From Roseibium sp. HPY-6 (GTDB lineage Bacteria; Pseudomonadota; Alphaproteobacteria; Rhizobiales; Stappiaceae): DNA of 64,000 bases. How positions within the stretch are numbered: position 1 is the stretch's first letter; the number at the start of each line of letters is the position of its first letter. Below are positions 10,930 to 19,785 of the stretch, piece after piece. Location of the stretch: NCBI RefSeq assembly GCF_040530035.1, contig NZ_JBEWCD010000003.1, forward strand, positions 717,501-781,500. The letters are read 5' to 3'. Under the pieces are notes generated by a model. The model made no database searches and was not told the DNA's origin. It saw nothing but the letters and a program-made list of their open reading frames with translations. The translations under genes and the position numbers were made by a program.

Positions 10930-11075
10930 CTGCGGGGCAGCGATGCTTGTATCTTGGTCACGTTGCATGCGTTGTCTGCGTTGTTCGCAGTTCAGTCACG
11001 GCTGCTGATCATTTGATGACAATTGCCACCTAGAGATTCTGGACGCACCAAACGTTAGAGTCTCGCTGTGATCAG

Positions 11076-11095
11076 GCTCCCGCAACCAACAAAAA
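11076..11095 (+). repeat. tRNA-fMet 3'-end copy 4 with downstream bases (20/20)
   Basis: Identical over 20 bases to 2456-2475, that is, the last 13 bases of tRNA-fMet plus seven bases downstream of it. No tRNA body is present. It is followed by a weak hairpin with a T run (11091-11122). Together with copies near 2.45-2.78 kb it brackets the peptide-importer block and looks like the distal boundary of an element integrated at the tRNA. Confidence 0.85.
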
Positions 11096-11169
11096 GCGGT
11101 CCTCTTTAGGGCGGGTTTTTGTTTTTGAGACAAGCCTCTGCGCAAAGCCGGAGCAACTAACGCAATCTT

Positions 11170-11814
11170 CTATTGAGCGCGTACGCTTTTGAGAATGTCC
11201 TCGAGCTTGGTCTCGATTGACTGGAGGGTTTCGGGGCTCAAAGTGTCCTGATCGGCGGTTGAGGCTTCCAGATCGGCTGACAATTTACGGATCCGCTTGT
11301 GCAGCTGCGTGACCGCGGATTCAAGGTTTTTGACTTGTAGGGAAATGCGTTCGACTGCGGCGCTGTTGCCGCTTACGGGCATAACTTGCTGTTCCAGGGA
11401 TTTGATACGGCTTGTCTGTTTCAGGAAAGCAGTGTTGATGAGCTTGATCTGCTGCTCTATCCGCTCCGGTACGGGCGGAGTGTCTCCCCAGGCCAGCAAC
11501 GGGGCAACATCCTTTTTCAGTCTTGAGACGCGGCCTGTTTGATTGACCAGACCCTTTACGATCTGGTTGATCTCAGCGCGCAGCGCAGGATCGATTTCTT
11601 CCTTGGTAGCCGGATCCACAGGTTCGGATGTGCTCTCAAGTTGCGCGATCTTCTCTTCGAGTTGTGCAACACGCCGCTCGAGGGCGGCTTCAGCGTTCAA
11701 GGTTGCGTCATCCGGAGACCGCAAAACCGGGACAAGACCGATTGCCGTGGCCATCACCAATGCTGAGGCGGAAATGGCAACGGGAATCCAGTTGTCCTTT
11801 AGAAACGCTTTCAT
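11170..11814 (-). CDS. Membrane-anchored coiled-coil protein, function unknown
   Basis: 214 residues from ATG 11814, preceded by a GGAGGAAGGG ribosome-binding site. One N-terminal transmembrane helix (about residues 8-28, WIPVAISASALVMATAIGLV), then a long charged region with coiled-coil segments (ALERRVAQLEEKIAQLES and later SLQVKNLESAVTQLHKRIRK). It most likely sits in the inner membrane with the coiled coil in the periplasm. No family recognised. It is divergent from the branched-chain-type importer. Confidence 0.75.
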   Translation of the reverse strand: MKAFLKDNWIPVAISASALVMATAIGLVPVLRSPDDATLNAEAALERRVAQLEEKIAQLESTSEPVDPATKEEIDPALRAEINQIVKGLVNQTGRVSRLKKDVAPLLAWGDTPPVPERIEQQIKLINTAFLKQTSRIKSLEQQVMPVSGNSAAVERISLQVKNLESAVTQLHKRIRKLSADLEASTADQDTLSPETLQSIETKLEDILKSVRAQ

Positions 11815-12042
11815 GATGGCCCTTCCTCCCGACAGCCGCGGCCGGTACAAGTCAAAGCTATCGGGCAGGAGCAAGCGCTCGAATTCAAGTTCAAGCGTTT
11901 CAATCGTGACAAATAAAAGACTGAGCGCAACGTAGCAATATTGCTCGTTATTATCGTTTACGTGATTTGCGGGAACCCTTTTGGAGAAGCAAGAGGCTGG
12001 GTACGGCGTAGCCTCAACAAGCAACAATTGGGAGGCCCGCGC

Positions 12043-12897
12043 GTGTCTTTCGCAGTCGACTCCTTGTTTATAGGAATACTGCAGGCATCGCCGCTTATAC
12101 TGGCCGCGATTGGCTTCACGCTTATCTATTACCTGAACGGCTTCATCAATTTTGCCTACGGTGAAGGCATCACCTTTGGCGCCTATTTCGCCTCTCTGTT
12201 CAACGTGGCTTTTGGACTTAGCTTTTACATCTCCATTGTTCCTGCAGCCATTTTGAGCGGGCTTTTAAGCGTCGCGACCTATCTGTTCGTTTTTCGTCCG
12301 GCCATGCAGCGCGGGATCAAACCGTCGGAGCTGATCATTCTGTCGGTCGGTCTTTCCTTCGTTCTTCGATATGGTCTGATCCTTTTTGTCGGCGCGGAAA
12401 ACGTCTATCTGGACGAGCCGCCGATCGAGTTTTTCAATCTGATCGGCGTCGGCGCGACCAGTTTGCAGCTTATCGCTCTTATTCTTGTCGCAGCATTCGC
12501 GTTCAATCTTTACTGGATCATCTATCACACCGGTTTCGGCGAAAAGGTTCGGGGGCTTGCCGACAATCCGGAACTGGCCCGTGTCTGTGGCATCAATCCG
12601 CATGAAATCTCCGTCAAGGTGTGGTTCGTTGCCGGTGCCGCTGCAGGGCTCGCGGGAATTTTTCAGGGCGTTTTCGCGCTTGTAAATCCCCTTATGGGTT
12701 GGAACCTGATCCTCATTACGGTGATGGTTTCCATCATCGGCGGCGTCGGCAGTGTTCGAGGGGCGCTGGTTGCCGCTGTTGTCGCAGGCATTCTGACGGC
12801 CGCAATCACGCTTCTCACCAAGCCGCTTTATGCGGAAGTTGCCCTGCTTATGGCCTTCATTCTGATTCTTTGGCGCCGTGGCGCACGGGTTGTCTGA
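12043..12897 (+). CDS. livH: Branched-chain-amino-acid-type ABC importer, permease (LivH type)
   Basis: 284 residues from GTG 12043, chosen because GGGAGG lies eight bases upstream; the longer frame starts with no site. It has about eight hydrophobic segments and the LivH landmarks IGFTLIYYLNGFINFAYGE and KVRGLADNPELARVCGIN. It forms half of the membrane channel with the LivM-type protein encoded one base downstream. LivH-type permeases import amino acids, amides and small organic acids, so the symbol indicates type, not substrate. Confidence 0.93.
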   Translation: MSFAVDSLFIGILQASPLILAAIGFTLIYYLNGFINFAYGEGITFGAYFASLFNVAFGLSFYISIVPAAILSGLLSVATYLFVFRPAMQRGIKPSELIILSVGLSFVLRYGLILFVGAENVYLDEPPIEFFNLIGVGATSLQLIALILVAAFAFNLYWIIYHTGFGEKVRGLADNPELARVCGINPHEISVKVWFVAGAAAGLAGIFQGVFALVNPLMGWNLILITVMVSIIGGVGSVRGALVAAVVAGILTAAITLLTKPLYAEVALLMAFILILWRRGARVV

Positions 12898-12898
12898 C

Positions 12899-14017
12899 AT
12901 GGCCTATCTGATCTTCTCACTTTCGCTACTGCTCATCTATGTCGGTCTGGCGCTCGCACTGCATATTCAGTTCGGGCTCCTGGGCATTCCGAACTTCGGC
13001 GTTGTCGGATTTTGGGGGCTCGGCATGTATGCAATGGGCGTCTTTCAGGTCCAGCTCGACCTTTCCTTCGTCGATGCCATTGTGCTGTCTGTTGCTTGCG
13101 TTGCTGCGGCCTCCTGGGTGATCGGACGGCTGGTGCTCAGGCTGGATGCGCAAGGGATCCTGTGCGCCACGATCGCCTTCAGCGCGATCGTCGCGCTGCT
13201 CATTGTCACCGAGAAATGGATGACGATGGGCGTTGTCGGACTAGGGACGATCAAGTATCCGGTGCGGATCGGTGGTGCGACGGAGTACCTTTATTTCCTC
13301 TTCCTTGTCGCAGTGGTCGCCGCCTTGCAGCTGTTCACGCTGCGGCTGCACAAATCGACCACCGGCCGGTTGTTGCTGGCAATAAGAGACAATGAAGAAG
13401 TCGCCGCGTCGCTTGGCAAGGACACATACGCGGTCAAGACATTCTGGTTCGTGGGCACGTGCACTGCCATGGGACTTCTGGGCGCCCTGTCAGCGCCACT
13501 GAACCAATTCCTGACACCGAACATGATCGTCCCAAGTGTCACTTTCGCCGTCTGGATCGCGTTGGTACTGGGCGGCAAGGAGCATTCCCTGGGCGCGGTC
13601 GTCGGTGTTTTCATCACGTTCGGGATATTCGACATTCTGATTGAGACATATGCGCCAGTCACGCCGGAGCTTGCGGTCTATGTCCCGAATTTCAAACTGT
13701 TTGTTTATGGCCTGTTGCTTGTCGGCGTGCTCATGTTCAAGCCCGTTGGCCTTCTCGATCCGGGCCTGCCGCCCGAAGCAGTGATCAGCAGGGCGACTGA
13801 TGGCGTGCAAACCGGTGTTGCACTTGGCCGTCGTTTCCTGGGTCAAACGGCGGCAGCGTCAAGAGCATTGTGGGGAAAGGGTGGCACGGACGGAGGCGGC
13901 CGCCGCGCGCCCGAAGCGGGTACTGCCGTCGCTTCGACAGCCGAAACCGGAGCTCGCGTCCCGCAAGCGGATAGTACAACCCCAACCACGGATCCAACAC
14001 CGGAGAAGTCGTCATGA
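12899..14017 (+). CDS. livM: Branched-chain-amino-acid-type ABC importer, permease (LivM type) with a long tail
   Basis: 372 residues. The membrane part (to about residue 290) has the LivM landmark FGLLGIPNFGVVGFWGLGMYAMG and the docking loop RLLLAIRDNEEVAASLGKDT. After the last helix (VYGLLLVGVLMFKPVGLL) comes a tail of about 80 residues rich in Ala, Gly, Thr and Arg, with no visible fold. Such tails are unusual for LivM. The ATG at 12899 follows the livH stop by one base; the stop overlaps livG by 4 bases. Confidence 0.93.
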   Translation: MAYLIFSLSLLLIYVGLALALHIQFGLLGIPNFGVVGFWGLGMYAMGVFQVQLDLSFVDAIVLSVACVAAASWVIGRLVLRLDAQGILCATIAFSAIVALLIVTEKWMTMGVVGLGTIKYPVRIGGATEYLYFLFLVAVVAALQLFTLRLHKSTTGRLLLAIRDNEEVAASLGKDTYAVKTFWFVGTCTAMGLLGALSAPLNQFLTPNMIVPSVTFAVWIALVLGGKEHSLGAVVGVFITFGIFDILIETYAPVTPELAVYVPNFKLFVYGLLLVGVLMFKPVGLLDPGLPPEAVISRATDGVQTGVALGRRFLGQTAAASRALWGKGGTDGGGRRAPEAGTAVASTAETGARVPQADSTTPTTDPTPEKSS

Positions 14018-14760
14018 AGCTGACCGCCTCCGGCCTGTCCAAGTCCTATACCGCCCACCCGGTCCTCAACATTCAGGAGGTCATGTTTGGCGGTCATGGC
14101 ATTGAGGGGCTGATCGGGCCGAATGGTGCGGGGAAGTCGACATTGCTTGGATGCCTGACCCGGCGCATCCCGCCAACGACAGGTTCGGTCACCTTTGAAA
14201 AAGACGGCCGGGACCATGATTTGATCTCGCTGTCATCCCACCAGGTCGCTCAGCTTGGCCTGGTCAAGACCAATCAACGCATCCAGGGGTTCGAAAGCCT
14301 GACCATTCGCGACCAGCTGCGCATGGCGGCGACCCCACCCGAGCGCGAGGGCTGGCGGTTCTCCTGGAAACCCGATCCGGGAGATCCCGAGCTTGAAGCG
14401 ACGATCGATGCGCTTTTGAACCGGTTTCCTTTTTCCAACCCCGATGGGTTTGCCAAATCCGGTGGCGAAAAGAAGCTCGTTGATATCCTGCGATGCCTGA
14501 TCGTCCGGCCCAAAATGCTGCTGATGGATGAACCGACGGCAGGGTTGCCGGACGAAATCACCCAGGAAGTCATGGCACTTGTGCGTTCGCGCGTTGAGGA
14601 AGGTGAGCTTGTCGTCCTGATCATCGAACATGATCTGGAGCTCATCTGGAACAACTGCGACTACGTTCATTTTCTGTCCGAAGGCGAACTCCTGTTTCAG
14701 GGCGATCCGGACGAAGTGAAGAACAACCGTGTCGTTGCCGAAAAGTACATGGGGATTTGA
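14014..14760 (+). CDS. livG: Branched-chain-amino-acid-type ABC importer, ATPase (LivG type)
   Basis: 248 residues with Walker A GPNGAGKS at 35-42, Walker B LLMDEPTAG and H-loop IIEHDLELI. The signature region reads FAKSGGEKKLVDILRCL in place of the usual LSGGQ form, with SGGE kept but K for L/S before it. The C-terminal LivG-type extension follows. It couples ATP hydrolysis to the LivH/LivM pair and overlaps livM by 4 bases. Confidence 0.92.
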   Translation: MKLTASGLSKSYTAHPVLNIQEVMFGGHGIEGLIGPNGAGKSTLLGCLTRRIPPTTGSVTFEKDGRDHDLISLSSHQVAQLGLVKTNQRIQGFESLTIRDQLRMAATPPEREGWRFSWKPDPGDPELEATIDALLNRFPFSNPDGFAKSGGEKKLVDILRCLIVRPKMLLMDEPTAGLPDEITQEVMALVRSRVEEGELVVLIIEHDLELIWNNCDYVHFLSEGELLFQGDPDEVKNNRVVAEKYMGI

Positions 14761-14762
14761 GC

Positions 14763-15455
14763 ATGCTCGAAGTGTCGAATCTCTGCAGTGGCTACGGTGA
14801 GGTTCAGGTCTTGCACGATCTGAATTTCGACATCGGCAATGAAGTCTTCGCTGTGCTGGGTGCGAACGGGGCAGGAAAGACGACGCTGCTGAAGACGCTG
14901 GCGAAACTGCTCCCGGTCCGGACCGGCCGGATGAGCTGGCACGGGGACGACGTGACCGCCGCACCGCCTTATGAGCTGACCGGGATGGGTGTCGCCTATG
15001 TCCCACAGGAAGGCAATGTCTTTCCGCGGCTGTCGGTGGCGGAAAACCTGTCACTCGGCGCGCTTGTAGGCAATCGTCCGAAGGAACAGCGGCTGGAAGA
15101 AATATACGCACTGTTCCCCCGTCTTGCGGAGCGCAAGGATCAATCCGCAGGGAGCTTGAGCGGTGGGGAAGGACAGATGCTTGCCGTCGGCAGGGCACTG
15201 ATGCAGGAGCCCGAAATCATCCTGCTTGATGAGCCATCCGCCGGTCTTGCGCCGCTTTATGTCGACGTCTTGTTTGAAACCATCGCCGAGGCACGGCGTG
15301 CCAAGGGCGTCATCATCGTTCTTGCCGAACAAAACGCGGTCAAAACCCTGGAAATTGCCGACCGCGTGCTCGTGTTGAGCCTCGGCAGAATGCTCATGCT
15401 CAAGGACGCAAAGCACCTGAGCATGAAGGAGCTGATGCAGGCCTATCACATCTGA
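14763..15455 (+). CDS. livF: Branched-chain-amino-acid-type ABC importer, ATPase (LivF type)
   Basis: 230 residues from ATG 14763 (an in-frame TTG six bases earlier overlaps the livG stop). Walker A GANGAGKT, signature LSGGEGQMLAVGRALM and Walker B IILLDEPSAGLAP are all intact, and the LivF-type segment GVAYVPQEGNVFPRLSVAENL is present. It forms the second ATPase half with the LivG-type protein and is two bases behind it. Confidence 0.93.
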   Translation: MLEVSNLCSGYGEVQVLHDLNFDIGNEVFAVLGANGAGKTTLLKTLAKLLPVRTGRMSWHGDDVTAAPPYELTGMGVAYVPQEGNVFPRLSVAENLSLGALVGNRPKEQRLEEIYALFPRLAERKDQSAGSLSGGEGQMLAVGRALMQEPEIILLDEPSAGLAPLYVDVLFETIAEARRAKGVIIVLAEQNAVKTLEIADRVLVLSLGRMLMLKDAKHLSMKELMQAYHI

Positions 15456-15499
15456 CATCAGTCATTGAACGGGCCGAAACCCGAAGGGAGGAGGATGAC

Positions 15500-16744
15500 A
15501 TGAAACTGAACAGGTTCTTTGTATCGACAGCACTGGCCCTGGCGTTCAGCGCGGGCAGTGTGTCCGCGCAGGACATAAAGGTAGGTCACCTGACGTATCA
15601 CACAGGTGAATACGGCGGATTTGGCGAGTTCTTCGACGCCGTGACCGATTTTGCGCTTGAGGTTATCAACCAGGATCCGCCGCTCGGGCGCAAGCTCGTG
15701 CCGATCCATCAGGATATCGGCACCATTGGAGAAGCGCGCGCCGCACGCAAGCTGGTCGATAGCGAAAACATCGACATCCTTTTGAATGCCGCGCACAACT
15801 ACATGTCCTACAGGGACTACATTCTGGACAAGGTCAAAGCGGACAAAGGGCCTCTATTACCATCAGTTCATGGCGGAGCCATCGAGGCTGAATTTGGTGG
15901 AAACGCCGACGAGCCGCTGTTCCGCGGCTCGCCCATGGATTCCGCGCAAGGGTCTGCCGCACTGTTGCACGCCAAGAATGCCGGAAAGAACTCTGTTGTC
16001 TTTGTCGCAACGGAGGCAGCCGGTTCACAGCTTCAGAAAAACGCAGCGATCAAGGCCGCCGACAAACTCGGGATCGAAGTACTGGACAGGATCGATATCC
16101 AGCCCAACCAGTCGAATTACCGGAGCGTGGTCAGCAAGATCGCCAACCAGAACCCGGATGCCGTGATCGTGTTTTCCGCCCCCGCTGATGGCGGTGCGTT
16201 CGTGAAAAACGCGGCCGAATCCGGCAATTCCTGGTTCATCATCGGCACGTCCGAGTGGCAGGAGCCTGGATTCATTCAAACCGCAACGCAGGCAGCTGTC
16301 GGCAAGCATGAGGCGGTCGTTCTGGCGGCTTTTTCAAATGCCGGCGGGCCGGCCTGGGCCTTCTATGAGCCGACGGCAAAGGACTCCAAATACATCGACA
16401 AGATCGGCGATGCGGGTAATTCCTACGCGATCCAGTACTATGACCTGCTTGTGGCGTCGGCTCTCGCGATCGAAAAGGCTGGCAGTCTGGAGGCCGATGC
16501 GTGGGTTGCGGCGATGTATGATGTCACCGGTGGAGACGGAAAGGTGGTGCACACATACGCCGACGGACTTGCCGCAATCCGGGCCGGTGAAGAAATCAAC
16601 TACGACGGTGTGACGGGCACGATGGATTACACCGACACCGGTGTGCCCGCCGGTATTTACGGCATCTTCCAGTGGACCGGCGAGGATACCTTGGAGCAGG
16701 TCGCGGAAGCGGACGGCAAGGCTGTGTTGGAACTCGACCAGTAA
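15500..16744 (+). CDS. Branched-chain-amino-acid-type ABC importer, periplasmic binding protein
   Basis: 414 residues with a strong GGGAGGAGG ribosome-binding site and a clear signal peptide (MKLNRFFVSTALALAFSAG, cleavage after VSA). The mature part is a type 1 periplasmic binding protein (Peripla_BP_6): GHLTYHTGEYGGFGEFF at the start and VVSKIANQNPDAVIVF in the second lobe. It is the last gene of the five-gene importer, and a good terminator follows. Its ligand is not deducible; amides, urea-like compounds and small acids are as possible as branched-chain amino acids. Confidence 0.92.
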   Translation: MKLNRFFVSTALALAFSAGSVSAQDIKVGHLTYHTGEYGGFGEFFDAVTDFALEVINQDPPLGRKLVPIHQDIGTIGEARAARKLVDSENIDILLNAAHNYMSYRDYILDKVKADKGPLLPSVHGGAIEAEFGGNADEPLFRGSPMDSAQGSAALLHAKNAGKNSVVFVATEAAGSQLQKNAAIKAADKLGIEVLDRIDIQPNQSNYRSVVSKIANQNPDAVIVFSAPADGGAFVKNAAESGNSWFIIGTSEWQEPGFIQTATQAAVGKHEAVVLAAFSNAGGPAWAFYEPTAKDSKYIDKIGDAGNSYAIQYYDLLVASALAIEKAGSLEADAWVAAMYDVTGGDGKVVHTYADGLAAIRAGEEINYDGVTGTMDYTDTGVPAGIYGIFQWTGEDTLEQVAEADGKAVLELDQ

Positions 16745-16753
16745 CATAGCAAG

Positions 16754-16792
16754 ACGGGCTCGCGACGGTCGTCCGCGAGCCCGTTTATTTTT
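16754..16792 (+). terminator. Terminator after the branched-chain-type importer operon
   Basis: Perfect 11-bp stem acgggctcgcg (16754-16764) with cgcgagcccgt (16774-16784), 9-base loop, then ttatttttt. It lies ten bases after the stop of the binding protein. Confidence 0.92.
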
Positions 16793-17290
16793 TGAAGCGC
16801 AATGCCTAAGAAAGTAAAGTCAAGTTGTTTGAATAGAATTTTATTATAAAAAAGTTCTAAAAAAATTTTCTGCCAAAATAAAGAAATGTATTTCTCTAAA
16901 AAACTTACCCCAGGAACCGTTTCCCGGGCGGTTCCTTGGGGCTGGTAAATTTCTTCTTCGCAACAATACTCAAAAACGATATTTCGAGATTTAAGTAAAC
17001 TGTTTCTTAAATTTAACCTTAAGATTGAATCCCCGCCTCTGAACCGTTCATTTGTCCGTGAACGAACAGCCACTTTTAGCACCAACAAGAGCAACAGCTG
17101 CTGAAAGGACTTTTCACGCGAGCGGCACCCCCGCGCGACTTCCCCGACCAGCTGTCATGACGCTGCATGCGCTTGCAGCGACAAATACCGCTTATGTCGG
17201 CCCCCTGGGCTTTTGTTGGACACATGGCAGCCAAATTGCGAGGTTCTGCGCCGGGACTGTCCGCCAAAATACGCCAGGAGGCTCCGCAAT
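16793..17290. other. AT-rich gap with a hairpin, no gene seen
   Basis: About 500 bases. The part from 16800 to 17040 is visibly AT-rich compared with everything around it. It holds an imperfect inverted repeat, 16908-16919 with 16929-16941 (12 bp with one bulged base). On the minus strand this hairpin is followed by taagttttttag, so it could end a small minus-strand transcript. The open frame on the minus strand here runs back into the binding protein gene and is not credible. Confidence 0.55.
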
Positions 17291-17671
17291 ATGCCCAAAG
17301 CCATGCCGACGCTGATCAAGCGCTACATCGATGCTTACAACGCAGGCGATGTGGACGGGATGCTGGCGTGCCTGTCGCAGGATATCCGCTTCACCAACAT
17401 TACCGGCGGCAAGGTGACTGCAGAGGCGTCAGGGTCCGCCGATTTCCGCACCATGGCGGAAACGGCGTTGCGTTCGTTTTCCAGGCGTCATCAGGAAATT
17501 ACAAACGTGATTACCGTCGACGCGGTGACGCTCGCCGAGATTTCCTACTCGGCGACGCCGGCACAGGACCTTCCGAACGGCTGGAAAGCCGGTACGGGTG
17601 TCTCGCTCAGCGGAGCGTCGCTGTTCGAAGTCAAAAACGGGCTCATCGCGAGGCTGACGGATCAGAGCTGA
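17291..17671 (+). CDS. NTF2-like (SnoaL-type) small protein
   Basis: 126 residues from ATG 17291, with AGGAGG upstream. The start MPTLIKRYIDAYNAGDVDGMLACLSQDIRFTNI-like pattern (helix, then D-x-x-x-x-x-L-S-x-D) and the end SGASLFEVKNGLIARLTDQS are characteristic of the nuclear transport factor 2 / SnoaL fold, which hosts many isomerases and binding proteins. No signal peptide. It is followed 25 bases later by a LysR gene on the same strand. Function unknown. Confidence 0.8.
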   Translation: MPKAMPTLIKRYIDAYNAGDVDGMLACLSQDIRFTNITGGKVTAEASGSADFRTMAETALRSFSRRHQEITNVITVDAVTLAEISYSATPAQDLPNGWKAGTGVSLSGASLFEVKNGLIARLTDQS

Positions 17672-17696
17672 GGACGACGGGAAAGGAACAACCGAC

Positions 17697-18608
17697 TTGA
17701 ACTGGGATGATCTTCGGATATTGCTCGCCCTGATAAGGTCCGGCTCACTGACGCGGGCATCGATCATGCTGGGCATTGATCAGTCCACTGTTGGCCGCCG
17801 CCTCTCCGCATTGGAGGCAGCTCTCGGAGCAACGCTGTTCTTGCGCTCGAAGTCGGGGCTGATCCCGACGGAAGTAGGCGAGAAACTGATTGCGGATGCG
17901 ATGGAGATCGAACGGCGCGCGGAACGTATTTTTCAAACGGCGGTATCGCCGGTCCGCGAACCGGCGGGTGAATTGCGCATTCTGGGTGATCACTGGGTTC
18001 TGGAGCACCTTGCCGAGCACTTCCTCCCGCGTCTTGCGCAGATGTATCCCAAACTGACGGTTTTCCTGTTGTCGGGATGTCCGACGGCGGCATCATGGTC
18101 GGCGGCAACGATCTCGCTGTGGTTTGAAGACCCACCGCAAATGGGCGAATTCTCAATCAAAATTGCCGACGTGCCCTTTGCGCTTTATGTGCCTGCGGAG
18201 CGCGATCCCGCAGCACTGGGATGGGTTTCCATGCGTGACACCAGCGGCGCGCGGCGCGCACCTGCCAGATATCTTGAAAAAATCAAACAGCGTGACGAAC
18301 CGGTCAGCTTTGTCGGCAACGATCCGCGTCTTCTGCTGGCGGCAATTCGGCAAGGTCTTGGCAAAGGCCTGTTGCCTGTCGCGCTCGCGGATGCGGAGCA
18401 CGCGCTTCAACGTCTGAAGGGTGGCAGTGTGGAGATCGAGCGCGCTCTGCACCTCCATGTTCACCCTGATACCGTGCAGTTTCCGAGGGTTCAGACGGTA
18501 ATCCGTGAATTGCGCGAAAGTGCAGAAGATCTGTTCGGGCGTGGTTCCAAAGCACAAGATCGGCTGGAAACACTGCGGCGGCGGCGGCGAAACGAATGTG
18601 CGGCGTAA
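17697..18608 (+). CDS. LysR-family transcriptional regulator
   Basis: 303 residues starting at TTG 17697; the next ATG would remove part of the HTH. HTH at about 2-60 (DDLRILLALIRSGSLTRAS, then DQSTVGRRLSALE), followed by the substrate-binding effector domain. The C-terminus is Arg-rich. It is co-directional with the NTF2-like gene 25 bases upstream, which may be in the same transcript. Effector unknown. Confidence 0.88.
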   Translation: MNWDDLRILLALIRSGSLTRASIMLGIDQSTVGRRLSALEAALGATLFLRSKSGLIPTEVGEKLIADAMEIERRAERIFQTAVSPVREPAGELRILGDHWVLEHLAEHFLPRLAQMYPKLTVFLLSGCPTAASWSAATISLWFEDPPQMGEFSIKIADVPFALYVPAERDPAALGWVSMRDTSGARRAPARYLEKIKQRDEPVSFVGNDPRLLLAAIRQGLGKGLLPVALADAEHALQRLKGGSVEIERALHLHVHPDTVQFPRVQTVIRELRESAEDLFGRGSKAQDRLETLRRRRRNECAA

Positions 18609-18817
18609 TGGATAAGCACGCCCGCGGCACCGCGCAACAGGTCTATCTGATGTTGGCGCCCCTTTGCCTGCGCGCAATCATCGGGCGTTTGTGCAAGACC
18701 CGCGTGCAGTCATGTGTATTGTCGTGCAGCTTGTACATCCATAGAATTTAGATCGAACTTACGCAGCAAATGCGCGAAGAATTGGCCTTTTTGGAACTGT
18801 ACGCCGGGAGTGGAAAG

Positions 18818-19255
18818 ATGACTTTGAGCCAAGAGGATATTGACCTCATCCGAACGTCCTTCATTTCCCTTTCGGCCAACCTGCAACACGCAGGAGACGT
18901 GTTCTACGAAACCCTTTTCGAAATCGCGCCCCATACCCGAGATCTGTTCCTGCAGGATATGGCGTCGCAATCCGTAAAGCTCATGAGCACATTGGGCCTG
19001 GTCGTCTCCCAGCTTCAAAACGCCGGTGAACTTGAGCCGATCGTCAAGGATCTTGCCTTGCGGCATTTGGCCTATGGCGTTGAAAAGGAACATTATTTTA
19101 TTGTCAGAGAAGCCTTGATCACAATGCTGAGGACCGTGCTGGATGCGCAGCATCCCGAAGCGGTGTTCGCGGCCTGGACGCGCGCCTATGATGGCCTTGC
19201 AAATGTTATGATCGAGGCTGCTTACCCGGAGCGGTCGCTTCAGATGCATGCCTGA
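18818..19255 (+). CDS. Single-domain globin (flavohaemoglobin-type globin domain, no reductase)
   Basis: 145 residues from ATG 18818, preceded by GGGAGTGG. The globin fold is seen from LSQEDIDLIRTSFISLS to the C-terminus. The proximal haem ligand is His83 in RHLAYGV, and the following KEHYFIVREAL matches the VHb/Hmp F-G region. No flavin reductase domain follows: the gene stops at the usual globin end. Oxygen or nitric-oxide binding in the cytoplasm is inferred from the family. Confidence 0.85.
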   Translation: MTLSQEDIDLIRTSFISLSANLQHAGDVFYETLFEIAPHTRDLFLQDMASQSVKLMSTLGLVVSQLQNAGELEPIVKDLALRHLAYGVEKEHYFIVREALITMLRTVLDAQHPEAVFAAWTRAYDGLANVMIEAAYPERSLQMHA

Positions 19256-19292
19256 TGGCATCAGTACGCCAATTGATTTGGGCCAGGGTTAA

Positions 19293-19691
19293 CTAGTTTC
19301 CGGCAAGCACCTCAATCTCGATCAGCCAGTTGGGATCCACGAGACCTGCGATGATCAGCGTCGTCACCGCAGGCGGATTGGAAGAGTGCCAGCGCGTTTG
19401 ACGGATCTCGGTCAGCTCCGCAAGATCTTCTCCCCTTGTCACATAATAGGTGACCCTCATCATGTCATCGAGCCCTAGTCTGTGAGCATCCAGCAGGGCC
19501 TCGACATGGTCCATGGCCTGGTGGCACTGCCCGGCAAAATCGGATGCAACGGCGCCGTTATTTGCGACGCCGACCTGACCGGAAAAAGCAACCAGTTTCT
19601 TGGGATGATCCAGCCGGGTCGAATGGGTGTAAATCCCGGCATATTGATCGGGCACGGCGCGCAATGTCGTGGGGTTCAGACGTTCAATCAT
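19293..19691 (-). CDS. RidA (YjgF/YER057c/UK114) family protein, non-canonical
   Basis: 132 residues with the RidA core (KLVAFSGQVGVANNGAVASDF and QAMDHVEALLDAHRLGLDDMMRVTYYV). The family's deaminase arginine, normally in a PAR[ST] motif, is replaced: the sequence here is NPPAVTTLIIAG. True RidA hydrolyses reactive enamine/imine intermediates and needs that Arg, so this is probably one of the related Rid subgroups with another role. It converges with the globin gene. Confidence 0.85.
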   Translation of the reverse strand: MIERLNPTTLRAVPDQYAGIYTHSTRLDHPKKLVAFSGQVGVANNGAVASDFAGQCHQAMDHVEALLDAHRLGLDDMMRVTYYVTRGEDLAELTEIRQTRWHSSNPPAVTTLIIAGLVDPNWLIEIEVLAGN

Positions 19692-19785
19692 GTTTCATAA
19701 TCCAGCTTGTCACTCTTTGGCGAACGTTAGCCGGGCCTGTTTGGGCAGGACCAACAAAATCCAAAGGCGCCGTGACAAGCTGAGT

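Noticed and set aside
11091..11122. Intrinsic terminator after the fourth tRNA-end copy
   Set aside because: The hairpin has several mismatches (agcggtcct against agggcgggt) although a T run follows, so I did not list it as a terminator.
16657..17094. 145-codon minus-strand frame over the AT-rich gap
   Set aside because: It runs into the binding protein gene, has no ribosome-binding site, no recognisable composition and no family pattern.
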